NCBI RefSeq assembly: GCF_014596525.1
Contig: NZ_MSJP01000040.1
Location: 1 to 64,000 of the forward strand
Direction of reading: 5' to 3'
DNA: 64,000 nt
From: Streptomyces sp. CBMA291
GTDB taxonomy: Bacteria; Actinomycetota; Actinomycetes; Streptomycetales; Streptomycetaceae
Part shown: one piece after another, positions 35,301-44,414 of the stretch
Position numbering within the stretch: position 1 is the first letter of the stretch
Layout of the letters: each line of letters starts with the position of its first letter
Position numbers and translations under genes: made by a program
The notes under the pieces: model-generated
Database searches by the model: none
What the model was told of the DNA's origin: nothing
What the model saw: the letters and a program-made list of their open reading frames with translations, nothing else

Positions 35301-36967
35301 GGCCGGAGACACCCCTCCCCGGAGCCCGGGGAGGCCCGGATGGTCAGGGTGGCCCGGGGGGTTCCGGGACCGGGGGCGACACCCCGACCGCGCGCCCGCA
35401 CCGCGCCACCGCCTGGCCCGAGGCGCGAGCCGTCGCCGCCCGCGCCGGGGCCGGGGCCCGGGGTGCCCGGACGGTGGTGCGCGTACCGCTGGGACCGGCG
35501 CTGGGCCGGATACTCGCCGAGCCGCTGAGGGCCCTCACCGATCTGCCGCCCTTCGACACCTCCGCCATGGACGGGTGGGCGGTGGCGGGGCCCGGCCCCT
35601 GGACGGTCCGCACGGAGACCGCCGTACTCGCGGGCCATGCCTCCGGGCCCGGAGCGGTGCCCGAACTCGCCGAGGGCGAGACCGTACGGATCGCCACCGG
35701 CGCCCGGGTCCCGGCGGGCGCCACCGCCGTCCTCCGCACCGAGCACGCCCGCACCGAGACCTCCCCCGCCGAATCGGCCCGCACCGAGACCTCCCCCACC
35801 GAAGCGGCCCGCGCCGAAGCGGCCCCCGCCGAGTCCGCCCGTGCCGAGTCAGCCTCCGCCGAGCCTGCCCGCACCGGACCCGCCCCCGTACGGGTCGAGG
35901 AGCCCCGGACGGGCGCCGACTCCGGCGCCGGGCGGCTCGTGCTGCACGCGCTGCGCGAGGTCGTGCCCGGCCAGGACATCCGGCGCCGGGGCCAGGAGTG
36001 CCGTTCCGGCGACGGGCTGCTGCCCGCGGGCACCTCGGTGACGCCCGTGGTCCTCGGGCTCGCGGCGGCGGCGGGATACGACGAGCTTCCCGTGGTGCCC
36101 CGCCCCGGGGTGGAGATCCTCGTCCTCGGCGACGAACTGCTCACGGCGGGCCTCCCGCACGAGGGGCTTATCCGGGACGCCCTCGGCCCGATGCTCGGCC
36201 CCTGGCTGACCGCGCTCGGCGCCGAGGTCCTCGGCACCCGCCGCATCGGTGACGACGCCCAGGAGCTGTACGAGGCCGTCACCGGCTCCCCCGCCGACCT
36301 GGTCGTGACCACCGGAGGCACCGCCGCAGGGCCCGTCGACCACGTCCACGGCGTGCTCGACAAGGCGGGCGCGACCCTCCTCGTCGACGGCGTGAAGGTC
36401 CGTCCCGGCCACCCGATGCTGCTCGCCCGGCTCGCCGAGGGCCCGGACCGCTCCGGTCCCGTCCGCCATCTCGTCGGACTCCCCGGCAACCCGCTCGCCG
36501 CCGTCTCCGGCCTCCTCACCCTCGCCGAACCCCTCCTCAAGGCCCTCACCGAAGCACCCCGGGAGACCGAAGCACCCCGGGAGACCGAAGCACCCCAGGA
36601 GACCGAAGGGCCTCGGGAAGTCGAAGGGCCTCGGGCATCCCAAGCACCCAGGGAAACCGAGGCATCCAGGGAAGCCGAAGCACTCCGGAAGCCCGAGGCA
36701 CCCACGGAAGTGGGGACGGCCCTCCTGGTGGGAGAGGTGCAGGGGCACCCGTACGACACGCGGCTCGTCCCGGTCGTCCGCCGGGACGGCCGGGCCCTGC
36801 CGCTGCGCTACAACGGGCCGGCCATGCTCCGCGGCATCGCGGTCGCCGACGGTCTGGCCGTCGTCCCGCCCGGCGGAGCGCACCCCGGCAGGGAGCTGGA
36901 CGTCCTCGACCTTCCCTGGCCCATGGACGAGGGGGCCGCAACGGCCCAAGGAGCGTGTTTCACGTGA
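35297..36967 (+). CDS. moeA: Molybdopterin molybdotransferase MoeA with repeat insertions
   Basis: A 556-residue MoeA; homologues are usually about 400-430. Core motifs are intact: DLPPFDTSAMDGWAV, ATGARVPAGATAVLRTEH, VVTTGGTAAGPVDHVHGVLD, VRPGHPMLLARL and HLVGLPGNPLAAVSG. Two low-complexity inserts explain the length: a 40-residue Ser/Thr/Glu/Ala repeat after LRTEHA (35751-35880), and an about 55-residue EAPRET-type repeat (36549-36716) between the MPT-binding core and the C-terminal domain. ATG 35297 overlaps mobA. The stop (36965-36967) lies within a perfect parS site. Confidence 0.93.
   Translation: MRPETPLPGARGGPDGQGGPGGSGTGGDTPTARPHRATAWPEARAVAARAGAGARGARTVVRVPLGPALGRILAEPLRALTDLPPFDTSAMDGWAVAGPGPWTVRTETAVLAGHASGPGAVPELAEGETVRIATGARVPAGATAVLRTEHARTETSPAESARTETSPTEAARAEAAPAESARAESASAEPARTGPAPVRVEEPRTGADSGAGRLVLHALREVVPGQDIRRRGQECRSGDGLLPAGTSVTPVVLGLAAAAGYDELPVVPRPGVEILVLGDELLTAGLPHEGLIRDALGPMLGPWLTALGAEVLGTRRIGDDAQELYEAVTGSPADLVVTTGGTAAGPVDHVHGVLDKAGATLLVDGVKVRPGHPMLLARLAEGPDRSGPVRHLVGLPGNPLAAVSGLLTLAEPLLKALTEAPRETEAPRETEAPQETEGPREVEGPRASQAPRETEASREAEALRKPEAPTEVGTALLVGEVQGHPYDTRLVPVVRRDGRALPLRYNGPAMLRGIAVADGLAVVPPGGAHPGRELDVLDLPWPMDEGAATAQGACFT
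36549..36716 (+). repeat. 18-bp tandem repeat inside moeA
   Basis: Unit GAAGCACCCCGGGAGACC (Glu-Ala-Pro-Arg-Glu-Thr), with two perfect copies, one with a single change, then progressively diverged copies. The reading frame is preserved, so the expansion yields an elongated protein loop. Confidence 0.9.
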
Positions 36968-36970
36968 AAC
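36957..36970. promoter_or_regulatory. parS site (perfect)
   Basis: GTTTCACGTGAAAC, identical to the known Streptomyces parS consensus bound by ParB. It overlaps the stop codon of moeA and the start region of the channel gene. Confidence 0.9.
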
Positions 36971-38049
36971 TTCCCAGTCGTGACGTGATGGCCCGCCGGG
37001 CGGACGAACGGATCGCAGGTCCGAGCATCCGACTGCCCCGGCGGATCGTCGAACGGCCCCTGCGGCAGGTCGGGAAGCGACTGCTCATGGCCTTGGCCGT
37101 GCTCGTCGTGACCGTCGTGATCGTCTACATCGACCGCGGGGGCTATCACGACAACGCCAATGAGACGCTCGACTTCCTCGACTGTGCCTACTACGCGACC
37201 GTGACGCTCTCCACCACCGGATACGGCGACATCGTCCCGTACAGCGACTCGGCGCGGCTCGCCAACATCCTGCTGGTCACGCCACTGCGCGTGCTGTTCC
37301 TGATCATCCTGGTCGGTACCACTCTCGAAGTCCTCACCGAACGGACCCGTGAAGAGTTCCGGCTGAACCGCTGGAGGTCCACCTTGCGCGACCACACCGT
37401 CATCGTCGGCTTCGGCACCAAGGGACGGTCCGCGATCCAGACCCTCTGCGCGACCGGCCTCAGCAAGGAACAGATCGTCATCGTCGATCCGTCCGGCAAG
37501 GTCATCGAGACCGCGAACGCGGACGGGTTCGTCGGTGTCGTCGGCGACGGCACCCGCAGCGCCGTACTGCTCCGTGCCGAAGTGCAGCGGGCCCGCCAGA
37601 TCATCATCGCCACCCAGCGCGACGACACGGCCGTCCTGGTCACCCTCACCGCACGCCAGCTCAACCGGGGCGCGAAGATCGTCGCGGCGGTCCGCGAGGA
37701 GGAGAACGCGCCGCTGCTGCGCCAGTCCGGCGCGGACGCGGTCATCACCAGCGCCAGCGCCGCCGGGCGGCTGCTCGGTCTGTCGGTGCTGAGCCCCAGC
37801 GCCGGCACGGTGATGGAGGACCTGATCCAGCAGGGTTCGGGCCTCGACCTGGTGGAACGGCCGGTCACCAAGAGCGAGGCGGGCAAGAGCGTCCGGGAGA
37901 CCGGCGACCTGGTGGTGAGCGTGCTGCGCGGGCACCGGCTGCTCAGCTACGACGACCCCGCCGCGAGCCCGCTCCAGCTCACCGACCGGGTGATCACCAT
38001 CGTGCGCGCCAACCCGGTCACCCCGCTCAGGACCCCGCCCGAGGACTGA
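36964..38049 (+). CDS. Potassium channel protein with RCK (TrkA-N) domain
   Basis: About 361 residues. A 2-TM potassium channel: first helix LLMALAVLVVTVVIVYI, pore with the K+ selectivity filter TTGYGD (STTGYGDIVPYSD), second helix LRVLFLIILVGTTLEVL. A cytoplasmic RCK domain follows, with Rossmann motif HTVIVGFGTKGRSAIQTL and GDGTRSAVLLRAEVQRARQIIIA. GTG 36964 is chosen because AAGGAG (36948-36953) lies 10 nt upstream; GTG 36955 would leave it 1 nt away, and ATG 36988 lacks one. The start lies within parS. Overlaps moeA by 4 bp. Confidence 0.9.
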   Translation: MKLPSRDVMARRADERIAGPSIRLPRRIVERPLRQVGKRLLMALAVLVVTVVIVYIDRGGYHDNANETLDFLDCAYYATVTLSTTGYGDIVPYSDSARLANILLVTPLRVLFLIILVGTTLEVLTERTREEFRLNRWRSTLRDHTVIVGFGTKGRSAIQTLCATGLSKEQIVIVDPSGKVIETANADGFVGVVGDGTRSAVLLRAEVQRARQIIIATQRDDTAVLVTLTARQLNRGAKIVAAVREEENAPLLRQSGADAVITSASAAGRLLGLSVLSPSAGTVMEDLIQQGSGLDLVERPVTKSEAGKSVRETGDLVVSVLRGHRLLSYDDPAASPLQLTDRVITIVRANPVTPLRTPPED

Positions 38050-38097
38050 GCGCGGGGCGCCGGTCGGGGGGACGGAGGCGGGAGTAAATTCGCCACC

Positions 38098-39084
38098 ATG
38101 CATGCGATCACGATTCCGGAATCCGGTGGTCCCGAGGCTCTGATCTGGGCCGAGGTGCCCGATCCCGTCCCCGGCGAGGGCGAGGTCCTCGTCGAGGTGG
38201 TGGCGAGCGCCGTCAACCGCGCCGATCTGCTCCAGCGGCAGGGTTTCTACGCCCCGCCGCCGGGCAGTTCCCCGTATCCCGGTCTGGAGTGCTCGGGCCG
38301 GATCGCCGCGCTCGGGCCGGGGGTGGCGGGCTGGGCGGTCGGCGACCCGGTGTGCGCGCTGCTCGCGGGCGGCGGTTACGCGGAGAAGGTCGTCGTCCCG
38401 TCCGGGCAGCTGCTTCCCGTGCCGGAGGGCGTCGATCTGGCCACGGCCGCCTCGCTGCCCGAGGTCGCCTGCACGGTCTGGTCCAACATTTTCATGATCG
38501 CGCATCTGCGGCCGGGCGAGACGCTCCTCGTGCACGGTGGTGCGAGCGGGATCGGGACGATGGCGATCCAGCTGGCGAAGGCGGTCGGGGCGCGGGTCGC
38601 GGTCACCGCCGGAAGCCCGGAGAAGCTGGCGCGCTGCGCCGAACTCGGTGCGGACATCCTCATCGACTACCGCGAGCAGGATTTCGTCGCGGAGCTTGCC
38701 GACGCGACGGGCGGGGCGGGCGCGGACGTCATCCTCGACATCGTCGGCGCCAAGTACCTGGAGCGCAACGTGAAGGCGCTGGCCGTCAACGGCCGACTGG
38801 TGATCATCGGGCTCCAGGGCGGGGTGAAGGGCGAACTGAACCTCGGGGCGCTGCTCGCCAAGCGTGCCGCCGTCATGGCGACCACGCTGCGGTCCCGTCC
38901 CGCCGACGAGAAGGCGGCGATCGTCGCCGCCGTACGGGAGCACGTCTGGCCGCTGATCGCCGCCGGTACGGTCCGTCCGGTCGTCGACCGGACGCTGCCG
39001 CTCGCGGAGGCGGCCGAGGGCCACCGGGTCCTGGAGTCCGGCGACCACGTCGGCAAGGTGCTCCTGCTCGCGCCCTCGGCCTGA
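38098..39084 (+). CDS. NAD(P)H-quinone oxidoreductase (zinc-free MDR, PIG3-like)
   Basis: A 328-residue medium-chain dehydrogenase/reductase. It opens with MHAITIPESGGPEALIWAEVPDPVPGEGEVLVEV, has AVNRADLLQRQGFYAPPPGSSPYPGLECSG, the nucleotide-binding VHGGASGIGTMAIQLAKAVGARVAVTAGSPEK, and LVIIGLQGG. The catalytic zinc ligands of alcohol dehydrogenases are absent, typical of quinone oxidoreductases. It reduces quinones or enones with NADPH; the physiological substrate is not evident. ATG 38098 follows a purine-rich GGGGGGACGGAGGCGGGAG. Confidence 0.92.
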   Translation: MHAITIPESGGPEALIWAEVPDPVPGEGEVLVEVVASAVNRADLLQRQGFYAPPPGSSPYPGLECSGRIAALGPGVAGWAVGDPVCALLAGGGYAEKVVVPSGQLLPVPEGVDLATAASLPEVACTVWSNIFMIAHLRPGETLLVHGGASGIGTMAIQLAKAVGARVAVTAGSPEKLARCAELGADILIDYREQDFVAELADATGGAGADVILDIVGAKYLERNVKALAVNGRLVIIGLQGGVKGELNLGALLAKRAAVMATTLRSRPADEKAAIVAAVREHVWPLIAAGTVRPVVDRTLPLAEAAEGHRVLESGDHVGKVLLLAPSA

Positions 39085-39137
39085 CCCCGGCCCCTGCCCC
39101 GGCCCCGGCCCGTCCCGGACACCCCGGTCGGGCATAC

Positions 39138-39178
39138 GGCGAAGGGGCCCGGCACACCGAGTGCCGGGCCCCTTCGCC
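39138..39178. terminator. Bidirectional hairpin terminator
   Basis: A perfect 18-bp stem (39138-39155 with 39161-39178, loop ACCGA) lies between the convergent oxidoreductase and Bpa genes. Confidence 0.85.
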
Positions 39179-39225
39179 TTGCCGTGACGTGCCTCGCCGA
39201 GCCGTCGGACGGCTACGGACACGGG

Positions 39226-39771
39226 CTACAGATACGGGCCCGAGCGGACCGCGTGGCCGTGTCCGTGGTCGTCGTCATCGTCGTGGGAAGCGCCGGGCGG
39301 GAGCGCCCTGCGCATCTGCTCCAGCTGGGCACGGGCCGCCATCTGCTGGGCGAACAGTGCCGTCTGGATGCCGTGGAACAGCCCTTCGAGCCATCCCACC
39401 AGCTGGGCCTGCGCGATGCGCAGCTCGGCCTCGGAGGGGATCGCCTCGTCCGTGAAGGGCAGGGAGAGCCGCTCCAGCTCCTCCACCAGCTCGGGCGCGA
39501 GCCCGTCCTCCAGCTCCTTCACGGAGCTGGCGTGGATGTCCTTGAGCCTGACCCGGCTGGCCTCGTCGAGAGGGGCCGCGCGCACTTCCTCCAGAAGCTG
39601 CTTGATCATGCTGCCGATCCGCATGACCTTCGCAGGCTGCTCGACCATATCCGTCACCGGGACCTCGCGGGTTTCGTCGTCGCCCTGGGCGCCGCCGAGT
39701 GCCATCCCGTCCTGTCCCAAGATGAGGATCGGGGGGCTCTCCTGCGACCTGTCATTCCTCGGCATCTCCAT
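39226..39771 (-). CDS. bpa: Bacterial proteasome activator Bpa (DUF2587)
   Basis: A 181-residue ATP-independent activator that caps the 20S proteasome and feeds it unfolded proteins. The core is highly family-like: EQPAKVMRIGSMIKQLLEEVRAAPLDEASRVRLKDIHASS and ELRIAQAQLVGWLEGLFHGIQTALFAQQMAARAQLEQMR, which builds the four-helix ring. An Asp/His-rich linker (HDDDDDHGHGHA) leads to the C-terminal docking tail. The tail here ends GPYL, whereas the mycobacterial protein ends GQYL. ATG 39771 is chosen; an upstream ATG at 39849 falls in the hairpin region and is not family-like. Confidence 0.93.
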   Translation of the reverse strand: MEMPRNDRSQESPPILILGQDGMALGGAQGDDETREVPVTDMVEQPAKVMRIGSMIKQLLEEVRAAPLDEASRVRLKDIHASSVKELEDGLAPELVEELERLSLPFTDEAIPSEAELRIAQAQLVGWLEGLFHGIQTALFAQQMAARAQLEQMRRALPPGASHDDDDDHGHGHAVRSGPYL

Positions 39772-39807
39772 GCCGCCATTCTCTCGTACAGGTGCGTCAT
39801 CACAGGG

Positions 39808-39850
39808 TGTGCCCCTGGACAAGGGTGATCCACCCTTGTCCAGGGGCACA
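39808..39850. terminator. 20-bp-stem hairpin after ABC operon
   Basis: A perfect 20-bp inverted repeat (39808-39827 with 39831-39850, loop ATC) starting 18 nt beyond the permease stop on the minus strand. It probably terminates the ABC operon. It lies upstream of bpa and could also affect bpa transcription. Confidence 0.7.
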
Positions 39851-39868
39851 GGACGGCAACGAAGAGCG

Positions 39869-42729
39869 TCAGGTCGCCGCGCGCCGGGCCACCGCCCCGC
39901 GCGAACGGGTGACCAGAGCCGCGAGCAGCGCGGCGCCGAGCGGGACGACCACGAGCAGGCCCACGAGGGTCTCCCAGGGGATGACGATCGCGAGGTCCGG
40001 CCGGGTCATGTCGCTCGCCCAGCCCTCGGCGAGGTTCATCTCGTAGTAGCGGATCTGGTCGCGTTCCTGGGTGAGCCGGAGCCCCACGGCGGGCAGGATG
40101 CCGGCCGCCGAGCCCAGGACCACGCCCATCGCGGCGACGACTCCGCACTGGAAACCGCTGAGGGTACGGCGGACCCGGGGCGGGGCGCCCACGGCGGCGA
40201 GCGTCTTCAGATCGGCCTCCGCGTCGGCCTGGGCGAGACCGGTGGCGATTCCGGCGGCGCCGATGGTGACGAGGCCCGCGAAGACGGAGAGCGCGAGCAG
40301 GACGAGGGTGTACCGGGCGACGAAGCCCTCCTCCAGATGCATCTCGACGTTGCTGCCGAGCTTGGAGAACTCGGCGTCGAGCTTCTGACGGGCCTCGCCG
40401 TCCGGCATCCGCTCGGTGCTGGCGAAGGTGCCCATCGGGACCGTGGCCAGACCGGCGGCCTTGGCCGTGGCCGGGGTCATCAGGGCCCGGAGGCCGTAGG
40501 TCTTCGGCTGCCCGGGGACCCGGTAGGCGGGGATGGAGGTGATCTTCCCCGGGGCGGGGCGGCCCTCCTGGGCGGCCTTCTCGGCGGCGGCGTTGTCGGT
40601 GATCTGCTTGATGCCGATGCCGCCGTTCTTGTCGACCTGGGCACGGGAGAAGCTGACGATCTTCCCCTCGGCGAGGGCCTTCACCGCGCCCGCGTCCTCG
40701 ATGCCGAGGACCTGGAGGAGCTTGGCATCGCCGACGAGAAGTCCGCCGTCGGTGTAGATGGTGCCCCTGCCGGACGAATCCGTGCAGCGCCAGTCCTCGG
40801 AGAGGAGCTTCTTCCGCTGCTCGGGGGTGAACCGGGCCGAGGGGTCGCTGCCGTCGGCTACCGGGGCGAACAGGGGGCACTCGTTGGCCGGGGGGACGAC
40901 GACCTCGTAGCTGCCGCAGCCCGCCCCGCCGCCCCACAGGGAGCAGCCCGGCTTGCCGACAGAGACGCGCTCGACGTCGGCGCGTACGTCGACCGGGAAG
41001 TAGCGCGAGACGGCCTCGCGGACGGCGGGGACGTCCCGGCCGCCTTCCTCCATGACGAGGGCGGAGACCGCTCCGTAGGGCAGTTCGGCCTGGTACTGGG
41101 ACCTGCTGTCCGCCTCGGTGCTCGCCATGTAGGTGGAGACGGCGACCGTGCCCGCGACGGCGGCGAGGACGGCGGCGACGGCGGGTGCCGTACGGCCCCG
41201 GTTGCGGACGGCGTCGCGTAGGGCGAGCCGGGGCGACAGCGGCAGCCAGCGTCCGACCCGCCCGAACAGGCCCACCAGGGCCGGGGTCATGGCGACGAAG
41301 CCCAGCTCGGCGAGGGCGGAGCCCGCCGCGACGAGGAAGGCTTCCTCCGAGACCATCGAGCCGAAGAGGGCTGCCGCGCCGCCCAGGAGGAGGGCGCCGA
41401 GACCGATCAGGGGCAGCACCCTGCTGCTGCGGCGGACCCCGCGCCGGCCGGTGAGCGAGGCGAGGACGGTCTGCCGGGAGGCGGTGAAGGCGGGGACGAC
41501 CGCGGCGAGCAGACCGGTCAGGACGGCGAGCAGCGCGATGCCGAGGATTTCCAGCGGCCGGACGTCGAAGGCGCCGAACCGCTGGCCCATGGCGTCTTCG
41601 AGGAGCGGCTGGAGCAGCAGGGTGAGGATCACGGCGAGGACCGTGCCGATGACCGCCGCGGCGACGCCGATCACCAGACCGCCGCTCAGGACGATGGCCC
41701 GGATGTGGCTGCGGGCACCGCCGTTGGCCCCGACCAGACCCAGCTGACGGCGCGAACGCCGGGCGCCGACCGCGAAGGCGGGACCGGCCAGCAGACAGAT
41801 CTCCAGCATGGCCAGGCCCACGACGGTGACGAGGGAGGCGACGGCGGCGGTGTTCGACTCCGGACCGGAGCCGTAGTCGCCCCAGCCGCCCTTCTGGAAG
41901 AGCGGGACCTCCGACTTGGCGGGCGGGTCGAGGAGCACGGCGCGCGAAGCGACGGTCACGCCCTTGGTGTTGATCTCCTGGACCGCGTTCCACGTGAAAC
42001 CACCGGCCTTGCGGACCAGATACGTGGTGGAGAGGTCGGGCGCGGGCAGACCGGCCTTCTCGACGGCCTTCCCGTACGGGGCGAGGAAGGCCCCCGGCAG
42101 CGCGTTGATCTGGTCGGTCTTCAGCGAGTCGGGAATCTCGTAGGCGCCGACGATCAGGTACGGGCGATCGAAGTTGCGGGCGGAAAGGGGGGAACCGATC
42201 GACAGGCCACTGACTTCGAGGAAGTGGGAGGTCGCCATGACCTCGTCGTTCTTCTCCGGGTAACGCCCTTCCAGAAGCGGCAGGATGCCCCGGGCCATCG
42301 GGTCGGACGCCTTCAGCTCGCGTACCTCGGTGGCGAGCAAACCGTGGGCCGTCGTCAGTTTGGCCGAGCCGACGGTGTCCGTGAGGACGGTGGAGCCCGC
42401 CGGGATGGCCTTGGGCACGTCGGTGGGACCGCTCGGCCAGGGCTTGTCCTCGTAGTCCCCGACCGGAGTGTTCATGTCGCCGGTCGGGTCCTGGAGGACC
42501 GGGGCACCGCCGTAATTCGGGTCCTTGAACCGGGCGTCCGCCGCGCCGAGTTGGCGGTCGGCCTGCTCGACGGGGGAGAGCTGGGAACTGCGGTAGGTCA
42601 GATCGAAGGCGCTGACGCCCAGGATCGGCAGGGCGATCATCGCGAGCACGAGGGCGCTGCGGCCCTTGGAACGCCAGGCGTCGCGACGGGCGATGCGGAT
42701 CGCGGCCCGCCAGGAGTGGAACCAGGTCT

Positions 42730-42733
<4 letters not shown>
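39869..42733 (-). CDS. ABC transporter permease (FtsX/MacB-type)
   Basis: A 954-residue permease. A first transmembrane helix (SALVLAMIALPILGVSAFDL) is followed by a large extracytoplasmic domain (residues about 55-290), a group of FtsX-type helices, a central helix cluster, a second large extracytoplasmic part (about 560-810, with paired Cys in GCSLWGGGAGCGSYEV), and a C-terminal FtsX domain. This is the usual plan of actinobacterial lipoprotein- or peptide-extruding exporters. GTG 42733 overlaps the ATPase stop by 4 bp. The coding DNA at 41987-42000 contains a parS-like 14-mer. Substrate unknown. Confidence 0.9.
41987..42000. promoter_or_regulatory. parS-like site (one mismatch) inside permease gene
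   Basis: GTTCCACGTGAAAC differs from the parS consensus at one position. It is the exact reverse complement of the variant at 49033-49046, which supports both as real sites. Confidence 0.6.
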
Positions 42734-43464
<731 letters not shown>

Positions 43465-43658
43465 GAAGGGTCCCCCCTTGGACGTGCCCGATGGTCGTCC
43501 GGGCACGTGAGCGAGCGGTGGAAGGTGGTGCGAAGGAGATACGGGCGGGCGCGACCGTGCGGTCCGCGTGCTTCGCCCGGTGCCGGTGCGGCCGGTGCGG
43601 CCGGCGGGTCCGGACTTGCGGTGGGGCGGTAGGTGGCTGCTGCCCGGTGGTGGGGCGG

Positions 43659-44318
43659 TCAGCGGGTCCGGCCCAGTGGCGGGGCGGTGTCCCGGGCCGC
43701 CGGGGGGCCGGGTGCCGTGTCCGTCGCCGGGTCGGTGGTGTGCGGTGGGGTGGTCGGGCCCGGGTTCGGGCCGGTCGTCGAGAGGCGGATGAGGCGGGAC
43801 TCGCAGTGGTCGAGCCAGCGGGCCTCGGCCTCGGTCTGGAAGATCAGCTGCTCCAGGACGAGCAGCCAGGCCACGTCGTCCCGTTCGCGGGCGCCGCCGG
43901 TCTCGACGGCGGCCAGCGCCTGGGCCTTGAGCCGGGTGTAGTCCTGCATCGCCTTCACGGTGTGGCGGCGCTGGGACTGGATGACGTCGCGGATGTCGAC
44001 ACCGGGGGCGCCCACGGCCATGGCGAGCTTGATGGCCAGCTCGTCGCGGGCGGGGCTGCTGCGGTCCACCGGCTTCCCGAACCAGGTTCTCAGCTCGGCG
44101 CGACCGGCGTCGGTGATCGCGTAGAGCGTGTGCCCGGCCGTGTCCTCGCCGCTCTGGGTCACCATGCCGTCGCGTTCGAGACGGCTGAGGGTCGTGTAGA
44201 CCTGACCGACGTTGAGCGGCCAGGTGGAGCCGGTGCGCGACTCGAACTCCGTGCGGAGCTGGGAGCCGTACCGAGGACCGCGTTCGAGGAGGGCGAGGAG
44301 CCCATGGCGAATCGACAT
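43659..44318 (-). CDS. PadR-family transcriptional regulator
   Basis: A 219-residue PadR repressor. The N-terminal winged helix (SIRHGLLALLERGPRYGSQLRTEFESRTGSTWPLNVGQVYTTLSRLERDGMV) is followed by a helical C-terminal dimerisation domain and a disordered Pro/Thr tail. PadR proteins beside ABC exporters usually sense the exporter's drug or peptide substrate. ATG 44318 has no clear ribosome site and sits against the operator-like palindromes at 44315-44342, suggesting a leaderless autoregulated mRNA. It is 194 bp upstream of the ATPase gene on the same strand. Confidence 0.9.
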   Translation of the reverse strand: MSIRHGLLALLERGPRYGSQLRTEFESRTGSTWPLNVGQVYTTLSRLERDGMVTQSGEDTAGHTLYAITDAGRAELRTWFGKPVDRSSPARDELAIKLAMAVGAPGVDIRDVIQSQRRHTVKAMQDYTRLKAQALAAVETGGARERDDVAWLLVLEQLIFQTEAEARWLDHCESRLIRLSTTGPNPGPTTPPHTTDPATDTAPGPPAARDTAPPLGRTR

Positions 44319-44342
44319 ACTCAGTATGTATACCGGGTATGC
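44315..44342 (-). promoter_or_regulatory. PadR operator / promoter candidate
   Basis: Overlapping short palindromes (ATACTCAGTAT and TATACCGGGTATG) abut the start codon. On the minus strand TATACA or TACATA ends 6-8 nt before the ATG, a fit for the -10 element of a leaderless transcript. Confidence 0.55.
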
Positions 44343-44414
44343 CGAGCCCGGCAACCGTCCTGAGAGGGAAGCGGCGGGTCCGTCTCAAGGGGGACCCGGA
44401 CGGCTCCGGAGGGC

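Noticed and set aside
36955..36963. GTG 36955 as the channel start
   Set aside because: AAGGAG would end only one base before the codon; GTG 36964 gives normal spacing. Kept as an alternative.
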